From positions 47,335-111,334 of the forward strand of contig JAPPMM010000002.1 of assembly GCA_028819075.1 (NCBI GenBank): DNA of 64,000 nucleotides. Reading direction: 5' to 3'. Below are positions 52,519 through 62,700 of the stretch, piece after piece. The DNA comes from Gammaproteobacteria bacterium. Its GTDB lineage: Bacteria; Gemmatimonadota; Gemmatimonadetes; Longimicrobiales; Gaopeijiaceae. The translations under genes were made by a program, and so were the position numbers. The notes under the pieces are model-generated. The model worked only from the letters and a program-made list of their open reading frames with translations, did no database searches and was not told the DNA's origin. How positions within the stretch are numbered: position 1 is the first letter of the stretch; each line of letters begins with the position of its first letter.

Positions 52519-54441
52519 GTGGCCATTCTGGACTACGTCAAGCGACCGGCGGACGTGCGCAGGCTCTCGCGTTCCCAGCTGCCGGACTTCGTGCGCGAGG
52601 TGCGCGAACGCCTCATCGATGTTGTCGCGAAGGTTGGGGGACACTTCGGGGGAAGCCTGGGCGTCGCCGAACTCACGGTGGCGCTGCACTACGTCTTCGA
52701 CACCCCCCGCGACCGCATCGTGTGGGACACGGGCCACCAGGCCTACATCCACAAGATCCTCACGGGGCGGAACGACCGTCTGCACACCATTCGCCGCAAG
52801 GACGGCCTGGCTCCCTTCCTGCGCCGGGCCGAGTCGGACTTCGACGTCTTCGGAGCCGGACACGCCGCGACCTCCATCTCGGCGGCGGTGGGGATGGCCA
52901 TCGGACGCGATCACAAGGACGAGGACTTCGACGTCGTCGCGGTCATCGGGGACGGCGCCATCGGGTGCGGGCTCGCCTACGAAGCCCTGAACAACGCGGG
53001 CGCGAGCGAGCGCAACCTCATCGTGGTCCTCAACGACAACGACATGTCGATCGCTCCCAACGTGGGGGCGATGAACAAGTACCTGAACGGCGTCATCACC
53101 AACCCCCTCTACAACCGGGTGCGCGATCAGGTGAAGGAGCTGATGCAGCGCGTCCCCACGACCATCTCCGACGTGATGCAGTCCGCCACCGGCAGGTTCG
53201 AGGAGAGCGTGAAGCACCTGTTCGTGCCCGGCATGCTCTTCGAGGAGCTGGGATTCCGCTACTTCGGGCCCTTCAACGGGCACGACATCCACATGGTGGT
53301 CAACACCCTGCAGCGGGTCCGCCGCATGAAGGGGCCGGTGCTGGTGCACCTCGTGACGCAGAAGGGGAAAGGTTATGAGCCCGCGGAGGAGGACCCCGTC
53401 AAGTGGCACGCGTCCTCCCCCTGGGACAAGATCACCGGGCTTTCGCCGAAGAAGCCGGTCGGGCTGCCCCGTTACCAGAAGGTCTTCGGCAGGGGGCTGA
53501 CCGATCTCGCGGCGGAGGACGACCGCATCGTGGCCATTACGGCCGCAATGCCGAGCGGAACCAGCACCGACATTTTCGACAAGGCGTTCCCGCACCGCCA
53601 CTTCGACGTGGGCATCGCGGAGGCGCACGGTGTGACATCGGCCGCCGGCATGGCCACGGAAGGGGTGCGCCCGGTGGTGGCCATCTACTCCACGTTCCTG
53701 CAGCGGGGCTTCGACTCCATCGTGCACGACGTCGCCCTGCAGGATCTTCCGGTGATGTTCTGCATGGATCGGGCGGGGGTGGCGGGCGCCGACGGCCCGA
53801 CCCATCACGGCGCCTTCGACATCGCCTACATGCTGCTCGTTCCGGGAATGACGGTCACCGCGCCCAAGGACGGCGACGAGCTCATCGCCCTGATGAAGAC
53901 CGGCCTGACCCACGACGCGGGCCCCTACAGCATCCGCTACCCGCGCGACGCGGTTCCCGCCGCGGTTCCGCCGACCTCGGAGATCGATGCGGTCCCGTAC
54001 GGGAGCTGGGAAGTCGTGCGCGAGGGATCGGACATGGCGATTCTCGCGGTGGGAACCATGGTCCTGGAAGCGCTTTCAGCGGCCGACGAACTGGCTGCCG
54101 CGGGCATCGACGCGACCGTCGTCAACTGCCGCTTCCTGAAGCCCTTCGACGAGGAAGTGCTCGAGCGCGTGCTCGGCTCGCACGAGCGCATCCTGACGGT
54201 CGAAGAGGGTACCGTCATCAATGGCTTCGGAGCCTTCATGGCGCGCGAGATCCAGGCGCGCGCGGGATCGCGCCCGACCGTGAGGACGATGGGGTTGCCG
54301 GACGTCTTCATCGAGCACGGCGACAGGGGGCTGCTGCTGGCGGAGGTGGGACTGGACGCGGAGGGGATCGCGCGGGAAGCCCTGCGCCTGGCCGGGCGCA
54401 GCCCCGAAATCCGCGTGATGGCGACCAGAGAGAGCGCGTAA
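52519..54441 (+). CDS. dxs: 1-deoxy-D-xylulose-5-phosphate synthase
   Basis: 640-residue thiamine-diphosphate enzyme that condenses pyruvate and glyceraldehyde-3-phosphate, the first step of the MEP isoprenoid route. The ThDP motif starts at GDG (144-146), reading GDGAIGCGLAYEALNNAG where many enzymes have GDGALTGGMAYEALNN. The N-terminal GGHFGGSLGVAELTVALHYVF, the middle FDVGIAEAHGVTSAAGMA with the catalytic Glu, and MDRAGVAGADGPTHHGAFD are present. The start is GTG 52519 with GGGG upstream. nadK follows 16 bases after its stop. Confidence 0.97.
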   Translation: MAILDYVKRPADVRRLSRSQLPDFVREVRERLIDVVAKVGGHFGGSLGVAELTVALHYVFDTPRDRIVWDTGHQAYIHKILTGRNDRLHTIRRKDGLAPFLRRAESDFDVFGAGHAATSISAAVGMAIGRDHKDEDFDVVAVIGDGAIGCGLAYEALNNAGASERNLIVVLNDNDMSIAPNVGAMNKYLNGVITNPLYNRVRDQVKELMQRVPTTISDVMQSATGRFEESVKHLFVPGMLFEELGFRYFGPFNGHDIHMVVNTLQRVRRMKGPVLVHLVTQKGKGYEPAEEDPVKWHASSPWDKITGLSPKKPVGLPRYQKVFGRGLTDLAAEDDRIVAITAAMPSGTSTDIFDKAFPHRHFDVGIAEAHGVTSAAGMATEGVRPVVAIYSTFLQRGFDSIVHDVALQDLPVMFCMDRAGVAGADGPTHHGAFDIAYMLLVPGMTVTAPKDGDELIALMKTGLTHDAGPYSIRYPRDAVPAAVPPTSEIDAVPYGSWEVVREGSDMAILAVGTMVLEALSAADELAAAGIDATVVNCRFLKPFDEEVLERVLGSHERILTVEEGTVINGFGAFMAREIQARAGSRPTVRTMGLPDVFIEHGDRGLLLAEVGLDAEGIAREALRLAGRSPEIRVMATRESA

Positions 54442-54457
54442 CCCCACTCGAGTCGCC

Positions 54458-55354
54458 ATGGTGCCGCCTCCCGTCCGCCGCATCGGCATCTTCGCGCTTC
54501 CCGGGCAGCCGGGGCTCGCGCCGGCGCTGGCGCGCCTCGACGAACTCGCGCGCAGGTTCGGCATCGAGATGGCCTGCGAGCCGGAAGTCCTCGCGCATGC
54601 GCCGCCGGGCGCGCGCCCTCTCCGGCCCGGAGAACCGGGGCTGGATCTGCTGATCACGCTGGGCGGGGACGGAACGCTGCTGCGGGGCGCGCGCAAGGTC
54701 ACGGGAACCGAAACTCCCGTCCTCGGCATCAACCTCGGGCACCTGGGCTTCCTCACCTCGTCTTCCGGCTCCGACCTTGCCACCGCGTTCGAGCGGTTGC
54801 GCGGCGGCGACTTCACCCTCGACTACCGTATTACACTCGAGGCGGCCATCCTCGACGAGGACGGAAACCAGGGCGATCGGCAGGTGGCGCTCAACGATTT
54901 CGTAGTCCACAACAGCGGGGCGGCCAGGGTCTCGCGCCTCGACCTGTTCGTGGGGCATGACGGGGTCACCGACGAGATCGGCAGCTTCAGCGCCGACGGG
55001 GTGATCGTTTCCTCGCCCACCGGTTCGACGGCCTACTCCCTGTCGGCCGGCGGTCCCATCATCGCCCCGGGGGTGGACTGCATCCTGGTGACTCCGATCT
55101 GCCCGCACACGCTCGCGGTGCGCCCCCTGGTGCTGGCCGCGGACGAGCGCGTCATCATCAGGGAAGTGGATCCATCGGGCGACCTGGTGCTGACCGTTGA
55201 CGGCCAGGAGGCAGTGGCCGTCGTGCCCGGTTCGGTCGTGGAGATCCGGACCGGCACGGTGCGCGTGCCCCTGCTTCGCTTTCCCGGATACACCTTCTTC
55301 TCCACCTTGAGACGAAAGTTGAACTGGGCCCTGAAATCTCCTTCAGGTGCATGA
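54458..55354 (+). CDS. nadK: NAD kinase
   Basis: 298-residue kinase that makes NADP from NAD. The GGDGT motif is at residues 69-73 (ITLGGDGTLLRGAR), followed by NLGHLGFLT, the NDFVVHN segment where other enzymes have NEVVI, DGVIVSSPTGSTAYSLSAGGP and a late TVDGQEAV. The length is normal. It complements the NAD-salvage pair found at 18960-20887. It is part of the dxs-nadK-recN run. Confidence 0.96.
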   Translation: MVPPPVRRIGIFALPGQPGLAPALARLDELARRFGIEMACEPEVLAHAPPGARPLRPGEPGLDLLITLGGDGTLLRGARKVTGTETPVLGINLGHLGFLTSSSGSDLATAFERLRGGDFTLDYRITLEAAILDEDGNQGDRQVALNDFVVHNSGAARVSRLDLFVGHDGVTDEIGSFSADGVIVSSPTGSTAYSLSAGGPIIAPGVDCILVTPICPHTLAVRPLVLAADERVIIREVDPSGDLVLTVDGQEAVAVVPGSVVEIRTGTVRVPLLRFPGYTFFSTLRRKLNWALKSPSGA

Positions 55355-55374
55355 TCTTATGAGCATCGTCAGGC

Positions 55375-57069
55375 ATGCTGATCGAACTGCGCATACGCGA
55401 CTACGCGGTAATCGATGACCTGACGCTGGCCGGGGCGCCGGGCCTCAACGCCGTGTCGGGCGAGACCGGGTCCGGCAAGTCCCTGGTGGCGAACGCCCTC
55501 TCCTGCCTGCTGGGCGAACGGGCCTCTCCCGGGGTGGTCCGGGTGGGTGCCTCCCGTGCCATGATCGAGGCCGCCTTCGACATCGAGGACTGCGGGCCGG
55601 TCCGCGGGAAGCTCGAGGAGCTGGGTCTCGGCGCGGACGGCGACGTGCTGGTCCTGCGGCGGGAAGTGGCGCGCCGGGGACGCAACCGCGCCTGGGTAAA
55701 CGATTCGTCCGCCACGGTGGGGCTCCTGCGTGAACTGGGCCGCCACCTGGTCGACCTGCACGGGCAGCACGAGCACCAGAGCCTGCTCCGGCCCGCCGAA
55801 CAGGCCAGACTGCTGGATTCCCTTGCGCGCGCAACCGGAAGGGCGAGCGCCGTTGCCGCGTTGTGCGGCGAACTGAAGGCGCTGGAGCGCGAGCGGGAGC
55901 GGCTGGAAGCGAGGATCCGTGAACTCGAGGCGCGCGCCGACTTCATCCGCTTCCAGCTCGGCGAGATCGAAGGCGCCACGCTCCAGGACGGGGAGGACAC
56001 GGCGCTCGAGACGGAGGCGACCCGGCTCGAACACGCCGACGAACTGGCGCGCAACGCGGGGGGCGCCTACGAGGAGCTCTACGCGGGTGACGCCGCCGTC
56101 ACGGTGCGCATCCGCGCGGTGCAGGCCGCGCTCGCCGACATCATCCGCCTGGACGGCTCGCTGGGCGAGGTCTCGGAGTTGCTGGAGCAGTCCTACCAGG
56201 CGGCGAGCGAGGCGGGGCGCTTCCTGGGGGACTACGCGAGTTCGCTGGAGCACGATCCACGCCGGCTGGAAGACGTCAGGACCCGCCTCGACCGCATCTT
56301 CCGGCTGAAGCGCAAGTACGGACCCGCGCTGGAGGACGTGTTCGAGACCGGGCGCCGGCTGGCGGCGCAGCTCGAGGAGATCGAGACCAGCTCGTTCGAC
56401 ATCGCCACTCTCGAGCGACGCATCCGCCAGACCGGGGCCCGCCTGGAGCGGGAGGCGGCAGCCCTGAGCGAAACGCGATGTAAGGCGGCGAGTAAACTTG
56501 AGCGCCGGGTTACAGCGCTGTTCCCCGAGCTGGGGCTCGAGGGGGGCACCTTCTCGGTTGCGCTGGGCCCGCTGGCGGAGGTGGGGCCGGGCGGCGCGGA
56601 GCGGGTGGAGTTCCTGGCCTCGCTCAACCCCGGGTTTCCGCCCGCGCCCCTCGGCCGGATCGCCAGCGGCGGGGAGCTTTCGAGGGTGATGCTCGCCCTC
56701 AAGTCGATTCTGGGCGCAGCCGATCGGGTTCCGACCCTGGTGTTCGACGAAATCGACGCCGGGGTAGGGGGCGAGATCGCCAACGCGGTCGGGGCGCGGC
56801 TCCAGGAGACGGGGCGGGCCCACCAGGTGCTCGCCATCACCCACCTCGCCCAGATCGCATCGCGGGCGAGTCATCATGTGCTGGTCGAGAAGCGGCTCTC
56901 GCCGGATGACGGCATGATCCGTACGCGGGCCTCCGTCCTGGACGGGGGCACGCGCGTGCATGAGATCGCGCGCATGCTGGGCGGCGACCCGGATTCGGCG
57001 GCTTCCCGCGAGCACGCCCGCGAGCTGTTGCGCGTCGCGGGGCAGGAGGTTGCCGGGGCTGTCCTCTAG
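55375..57069 (+). CDS. recN: DNA repair protein RecN
   Basis: 564-residue SMC-like ATPase that helps repair double-strand breaks. Walker A is GETGSGKS (residues 29-36); the ABC signature is ASGGELSRVMLALKS; Walker B is VPTLVFDEIDAGVGG. Between them lie two long coiled-coil arms (about 160-360). The C-terminal H-loop is in VLAITHLAQIAS. The length is as expected. ATG 55375 is supported by the conserved first strand MLIELRIRDYAVI. Its stop overlaps the stop of the following minus-strand gene. Confidence 0.96.
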   Translation: MLIELRIRDYAVIDDLTLAGAPGLNAVSGETGSGKSLVANALSCLLGERASPGVVRVGASRAMIEAAFDIEDCGPVRGKLEELGLGADGDVLVLRREVARRGRNRAWVNDSSATVGLLRELGRHLVDLHGQHEHQSLLRPAEQARLLDSLARATGRASAVAALCGELKALERERERLEARIRELEARADFIRFQLGEIEGATLQDGEDTALETEATRLEHADELARNAGGAYEELYAGDAAVTVRIRAVQAALADIIRLDGSLGEVSELLEQSYQAASEAGRFLGDYASSLEHDPRRLEDVRTRLDRIFRLKRKYGPALEDVFETGRRLAAQLEEIETSSFDIATLERRIRQTGARLEREAAALSETRCKAASKLERRVTALFPELGLEGGTFSVALGPLAEVGPGGAERVEFLASLNPGFPPAPLGRIASGGELSRVMLALKSILGAADRVPTLVFDEIDAGVGGEIANAVGARLQETGRAHQVLAITHLAQIASRASHHVLVEKRLSPDDGMIRTRASVLDGGTRVHEIARMLGGDPDSAASREHARELLRVAGQEVAGAVL

Positions 57070-58832
57070 CGGCCCGGACGGGCTCCTACCGGCGTCGGAG
57101 CGGCTTCATCCGGGGGCTGCCGGCCACCGCCCCACAGCCTCCAGAAAAGACTCGCCCCGAAGTGCACCCTGCCCGTCCTGGGCGTCCGGCCTCCGGCGCC
57201 GCTGCGCGCGGCTTCCCAGCCGAAGCGGGCCACAACCGGGAAGCCGCCGGCCAGGAAGCTGGAATACCGGACGTCCAACCCCATGGACCGCACTTCGGCT
57301 TCCGTCTCGAGCGAAAGCGCCGCCAAGTCGGCCGCCTCGCCCGCGAAGCTGTCCGCCGCGCGGCTGAAGGAGCGGTACACGAAGCCGACCGCGAGCTGGG
57401 GCGTCAGCAGCAGTTGTGGGGTGATCGCGTACTCGAGGTAGTTGCCCGGCTGCCACTGCACCGTCTCCAGGGGCGGACGGGGGGCGAAGCCCATGTCGGG
57501 CGGACCGACGCGGCGGCGCACGTACACGGGTGAGGCGACCCCGTAGCGCACATCGAAGGTCAACCCCACGCGCCGCGCCCAGTCGACGCCGCCGAAGGCG
57601 CGCGCCTCGATGTCCATCTGCCCCTCCGCGACCTCCATGTCCAGGAACTCGCGGAGGGTGTCCTGCGGGCTGCCGGTGCCCAGGCGGAGCGTGCCGGCCA
57701 CGCCCAGCCGAACCCGGAACCCGCCGCCGGAGTCCTGCTCGGATGCAGCGAGGGAATCAGCCGCCTCTCCGGGGCCCGGGAGGTCCGGCGGACGCGGGGT
57801 CAGGTTCAGGACCTGAATCGCCGCGCTTACCTCCAGGTCTCCGGGTTCCCAGAGCGCGTCCATATCCTCAACGGGAAGACCGGTCGTCCCGAATACCGGA
57901 ACGACGACCAGCGAATCGAAGCCGGCCCGGTCGAGCGGGGTGCCGAGCGGGAGCGGGGCCGTGAAGGTCGTCACACCGATGTCCGACAGGCCGGTCCTGA
58001 CCGCGTCCACGCGGCCGGCGAGGTCGCGGCCCGCAGCGGAACCCTCCAGGGGGAAGAAGATGGCTTCTCCGAACAGCGCCCCGAGGGATCCCAGCAGCGC
58101 GTCGCCCTCCGCGAGCACGGCGCGGCCTGCCTGGCACTCGGGGGCGCTCTCGTCCACCCCGCAAAGGCCGGCGATGACGGTGCGCGCCTCGGCAAGGGCA
58201 TTCCCGTATTCGTTCATGAACGGGGCCCTCAGGGACGCCGGCGGCGCCAGCCCGGCGTTCGCCTCCCCGGGTGTGTACACCAGCTCCGAGTCGAGCTTGC
58301 GCTGCACCATGGGCAGCGACGCCCCCACCGTAAGCCAGGGGAATACGCCCAGCCGGAACCCGAGGGGCACGCGCCGGATGTGGGCCGCGAACAGGTGGCT
58401 GGTGCTCCCCAGGTTGAACCGGTAGTCGGGATTCGCGAACAGGGTCCGGAGGCGAGCCTCGGTGAGCGCGGCTCCAGGCAGCCGGTCCGATCCCAGGGCG
58501 TCGCTGCTCAGGTTCCACCCCAGCGGCTCCACCTCCTCGACCGGGGATCCCCCCTCGGACCGCAGGCCGAAGCGCTCGCTCCAGGTGACGTAGTTCGCGT
58601 CGATGTCCAGCCGCAGATGGCCCGAAGGGACGATCGGTCCGCCGACAAGCTGTCCACTCGCCGCGCCGGGCAGCAGGAGGGCCGGGAGAAGCGCCGGCAG
58701 CCGCCGCAGGAGAGGCGGAATTCCGGGTCGCGTGAGGTGCCCGCGAGAGGGGTGGGGCAAGGGGAAGCGGGGGCAGGATGGTGCGCGCGGGCCGGGCGCC
58801 GGCTCCCGGCGAGAACGTGCAAAGGTAGTCAC
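57066..58832 (-). CDS. Predicted outer-membrane protein
   Basis: 588 residues, not assigned to a family. A signal peptide (LLRRLPALLPALLLPGAASG) ends near residue 62 if GTG 58832 is the start; the region before it is Arg/Pro-rich and the real start may be different, as no clear Shine-Dalgarno is seen. The mature part contains alternating beta strands with aromatic residues (LRLDIDANYVTWSERFGL; VRLGVAGTLRLGTGS; VGLTFDVRYGVASPVYV; VHFGASLFWRLWG), as in large outer-membrane barrels. One pair of cysteines occurs near residues 250-260. The recN stop overlaps its stop tail to tail. Confidence 0.75.
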   Translation of the reverse strand: MTTFARSRREPAPGPRAPSCPRFPLPHPSRGHLTRPGIPPLLRRLPALLPALLLPGAASGQLVGGPIVPSGHLRLDIDANYVTWSERFGLRSEGGSPVEEVEPLGWNLSSDALGSDRLPGAALTEARLRTLFANPDYRFNLGSTSHLFAAHIRRVPLGFRLGVFPWLTVGASLPMVQRKLDSELVYTPGEANAGLAPPASLRAPFMNEYGNALAEARTVIAGLCGVDESAPECQAGRAVLAEGDALLGSLGALFGEAIFFPLEGSAAGRDLAGRVDAVRTGLSDIGVTTFTAPLPLGTPLDRAGFDSLVVVPVFGTTGLPVEDMDALWEPGDLEVSAAIQVLNLTPRPPDLPGPGEAADSLAASEQDSGGGFRVRLGVAGTLRLGTGSPQDTLREFLDMEVAEGQMDIEARAFGGVDWARRVGLTFDVRYGVASPVYVRRRVGPPDMGFAPRPPLETVQWQPGNYLEYAITPQLLLTPQLAVGFVYRSFSRAADSFAGEAADLAALSLETEAEVRSMGLDVRYSSFLAGGFPVVARFGWEAARSGAGGRTPRTGRVHFGASLFWRLWGGGRQPPDEAAPTPVGARPGR

Positions 58833-58865
58833 GGGCCGGAGCAGGGAAAACCATCGCGCGGGTGG

Positions 58866-58894
58866 TTGACACCCATGGTGGCTGTTTCTAACCT
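58866..58894 (+). promoter_or_regulatory. Promoter of the tRNA-Gly/tRNA-Cys pair
   Basis: TTGACA (58866-58871), a 17-base spacer and TAACCT (58889-58894) form a near-consensus housekeeping promoter. Start of transcription is expected near 58901, just before the mature tRNA end at 58910. Confidence 0.8.
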
Positions 58895-58909
58895 CATGAT
58901 GCTTCATCT

Positions 58910-58982
<73 letters not shown>

Positions 58983-59030
58983 CTTGCAAAGCCGGTATGG
59001 GGAGCGCGCTCGTCGGCTCCCCATTCTTTT

Positions 59031-59101
59031 GGCGCCGTGGCCAAGTGGTAAGGCAGAGGACTGCAAATCCTCGATCGTCGGTTCGATTCCGACCGGCGCC
59101 T
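59031..59101 (+). tRNA. tRNA-Cys (GCA)
   Basis: 71 bases: acceptor GGCGCCG/CGGCGCC, anticodon arm GAGGACTGCAAATCCTC with anticodon GCA, T-arm TCGGTTCGATTCCGA. The discriminator base is T (U73), the identity element for cysteine. CCA is not encoded. It lies 48 bases after tRNA-Gly and probably shares its transcript. Confidence 0.98.
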
Positions 59102-59220
59102 CTGCAGGGCAGCGCCGGTTGCTCGCCGGTCCGGGCGCGCGTCTCCGGCAGGAGACCGCGCATTCCGGAGCCCACCCGTCTCCGGCCAGGCGCGGCGGGA
59201 CGGCGGTGCTTCCATCGCTG

Positions 59221-59742
59221 GTGACACTCCTCGTGCGGCGCACAGCTTCCTTGTATCCGGAATCCCCAGGACATGTTCGCCGCAGCCCCGCGCGGTCGAA
59301 GGCCTCACGGCTGCTGGTGCTCGCCGCCGCATGCTTTGCCGCCGGGGGATGCGCGGAGCCGGACGACGATCGGCCGGCTCCTCCGGTCGAGACCCCGCCG
59401 CCCTCCCGCGTGGACACCATGCAGATCCTGATGGACGAGTACACCATTTCCATGCCGCTCGTCCTTCCCGCCGGGCCACACCTGGTGCGCTTCGTCAACG
59501 CCGGGTTTGAAGAGCACAACATCTACTTCCGCCGGATGGAGGACACTCTCGCGGCCTGGGTGCTGGAGCGGCGCCTCAACCCCGGGGAGCGCCGGGTGGC
59601 TACCGTCGAGCTCGAGCCGGGTGCCTATATGGCGATCTGCGACTTTTCCGGGCATGACGGCCGGGGGATGTTCACCGAGTTTACGGTAGCGCCTGCCGCC
59701 GATTCGCCGGAGCGGCCGGACGCGGCGACTCCTCCCTCCTGA
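59221..59742 (+). CDS. Cupredoxin-like lipoprotein with type 1 copper site
   Basis: 173 residues. A lipoprotein signal ends AAGGC with the lipid Cys at residue 44, followed by a Pro/Asp-rich spacer. The domain at about 65-156 is a cupredoxin: strands MQILMDEYTISMPLVLPAG and LVRFVNAG, and the expected blue-copper ligands H99 (FEEHN), C140, H145 and M150 (CDFSGHDGRGM). This C-x4-H-x4-M spacing is like auracyanin-type proteins. It would carry electrons at the outer face of the inner membrane or outer membrane. GTG 59221 is the likely start; a GTG four codons later is possible. No Shine-Dalgarno is strong. Confidence 0.82.
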   Translation: MTLLVRRTASLYPESPGHVRRSPARSKASRLLVLAAACFAAGGCAEPDDDRPAPPVETPPPSRVDTMQILMDEYTISMPLVLPAGPHLVRFVNAGFEEHNIYFRRMEDTLAAWVLERRLNPGERRVATVELEPGAYMAICDFSGHDGRGMFTEFTVAPAADSPERPDAATPPS

Positions 59743-59769
59743 GCCCTTCCGGGCCGGAGCCGCGCATCG

Positions 59770-62700
59770 TCAGCGCCTCCAGGCTGCAGCGCCGGGCAGC
59801 CCCGGGCTGAGCAACACTTCCAGACCGGATCCGGAGACGCTGCCGGTCCCGTCCATGGCGGCCTGTGCGACGGGAGCCGTGCGACGCAGGATTCCACGAA
59901 CCTGGCCGGTCCGCGGATTGCGCAGGATGGCCATCGGACGCGCCGACTCCCGGTTCAGCGTATCCGAGCCGCCGGGTCCGGCAAGCGTGATGCCGGCCAG
60001 GTCCTCGGCCCAGCCGTCGCGTACCGGGAGCATGATGGCGAACGCGGCCCTGCCGTCGCCATCGGCCGGCACCGGCATGTCGAAACCGAGCGAAAACAGC
60101 TCGCGGTCGCGCTCGTCGCGGCCCGTAATCCGGTATTCGCTGCCCGCCCGCGGGACGTTCGCGGGCGCCTCCAGCACGAAGGCCGGCTCCAGGAACGGCT
60201 TGCCTTCCGGGTCGACGCCCCCCCAGAGCAGGAGCGAGCGGCCGGACCCCGCCGCTGCCTGCGTCACACGTGGCGCTTCGTCACGGATCCGGAAGCGGAG
60301 CGCGTTGGTGAAGTAGTAGTCGCTGACCCAGGGCGGTTCGCAATACGACATCAGATCGTGCCGGGCGGGCGCCACCAGCCTGCCGCGGCGGAAGTCGTAT
60401 CCCCAGGCGCCGATCGATCCGTCCGGTTCGGGAAACGACGGATCGGGACCTCCGGCGCCTCCGCAGGGGGCGTGATGGAGGTACATGTTGTGCCCTAGTT
60501 CGTGCGCGATGATTCGCGAATCGGGCACCGAGAAGCTGACCCGGCCCGGCACGCCCGCGATGCCCCGGGCGACGGTCGTACGTCCGGCGATCATGCCCAT
60601 GTAGTGGCCCATCCCCCCTTCCACTGCCCAGATGGCGATGGTCTCCCGGAACAGGTCGTAGGCGTTGTTGGACGAGATCAGCACCGGCTCGTGGGCGGTC
60701 ACCTCGAGCTCCCCGACGGGGAGCAGGGTCCGGGTGTCGTGGAGCAGTTCGTGCCCGCCCGGGTCCGTCGCCATGCCGGTGGTCAGCGCCAGGATCGAGG
60801 AATCGGGCGTCTGCTCCTGCAGGAAGGGCACCAGGGTCAGGTCCAGCGGGGGCATCGCGCGCACGTCCACCGCACGGCCGCCATCCGCGGGAATCCGCCT
60901 TGCTACGCCCAGCGCCGGGTCCAGGACTCCCTCCGGGTCGATCTCGATCACCATCTCGAGGCCCGGCTGGATGACCTCCCCGGGAATCTCGGCGTTGGCG
61001 GAGGCCGCCAGGTCGCCCTCGTCCACCTCGGTCGGGATGGGAACCGGGGAGGATGCGATCTCCGCCACGTGCGTCTCGACCCCGTCGAGAAGGAACCTCG
61101 CCCGCACCGCAGGCATGTTCGCGCCGCCGGGGCGCGCGGCGGTGACGAACACTCTCAGGAGCGCGGGGCGGCCGGCGACCAGCGGGACGCGGTACGAACG
61201 CGACTGCACCGCCTGGGTCAGATAGGCCGACGCGGGTTCGCCCTCCGCGCAGGGGATCAGGCGCCGCTTGGGAACGGCTGCCAGCCACTGTTGGAAGGCC
61301 TCGCCCGAGGGCGCGCAAAGGTCGGTTCCTCCCGTCGCGAGCATGTCGAGGTTCAGCTCCGTCAGCTCTTCCGGGAGCGCTCCCGAGAGCCCGGCATTGT
61401 CCGTCACGTCGAGTTCGCGGAGGTGGCTCATTCCTCCCATCCGGGGGGAGATCGGACCGCTCAGGTCGTTGCGGCCCAGGGACAGGCGCACCAGCCGCGG
61501 CAGCCGGCCCAGTTCGGCCGGGATCTGACCGGTGAGGGCATTGCCTCTCAGATCCAGATCGATTGCCCCGATCAGGCGTCCGAACTCGGGCGGGATCGGG
61601 CCGGTGAGGTTGTTGTCCGCAAGGGTCAGGTAGTCGATGCGCGCGAGTGAGCCGAGCTCCGGCGGGATGGGGCCCGTAAGCTCGTTTTCGGCGAGGGTCG
61701 CATAGAGCAGGTTGCCGAGACTGCCGAGTTCCGGAGGCACCGGTCCGGTGAGATCGTTGTCCCACAGGACGAGGACCTGCAGCTCCTCCAGCATTGCCAG
61801 TTCCGGAGGGATGGAGCCTGTGAGTTCGTTGCCTCCAAGACCGAGCTGGCGGAGGCTCGAGAGGCTCCCCAATTCCGGGGGGATGGGGCCCGTCAGGTAG
61901 TTGAGAGCGAGGCTCAGCGACTCCAGCGCGGCGAGGTTCCCGAGTTCAGGCGGGATCGGACCTTCCAGAGCGTTGTCGTCGAGCGTCAGGGAAGTGAGGT
62001 TGACCAGCTTGCCCAGCTCCGCGGGTATGGGTCCCGTCAGCTCGCTGCTTGCCAGCAACAGGACGCTCAGCTCGGCCAGGTTGCCGAGCTCCGGCGGAAT
62101 GGTCCCCGACAGGTTGCTGTTGACGACGACCAGGCTGGTGAGGTTGGGGAGGTTGCCGAGCTCCGGAGGGATGGGCCCCGAAAGGTCGTTGTTCCAGAGA
62201 ACCAGGTCCCGCAATGCGGACAGGTGCCCCAGTTCCGGCGGCAACGGGCCCTCGAGGCCGTTGTTCTGCAGCCTGAGCGCGGTCACCCGGCCCGACGAAT
62301 CGGTCTCGACGCCGTACCATTCGCCGAGTTCCGCATCGGTCAGCCAGTTGCCGCGTTCGGTCCAGTCGGGCCCGCCCGTCGCGTCGTAGAGCGCCACCAG
62401 GACATCGCGGTCGGAGGGAGGGGCACAGTCGATGCGGGTCCCCTGATGCCATTCGATCCCGTCGAGCCAACCCTTGAAGTGTGCGTCGGGCGGGACGCAC
62501 AGTTCTGTTTCCGCGTAGTCGAACCACCGAAGCGGAAGCGCCGGGAGGGACTGCGGCAGACGTCCGCCGAGCGCGTTGTCCGCGACCCGGAGCTCGGTCA
62601 GCAGCGTCAGCCGGCCCAGGTTCTCGGGGAGGCGGCCGGCAAGTCCGTTGGCGGTCAGGTCGAGCGCCGTGACGCGGCCGAGCGCGTCCGTGCCGACTCC

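Noticed and set aside
61335..62277. CRISPR-like regular repeat pattern
   Set aside because: The units are 72 bases, in phase and coding for leucine-rich repeats; there are no unique spacers and no cas genes.
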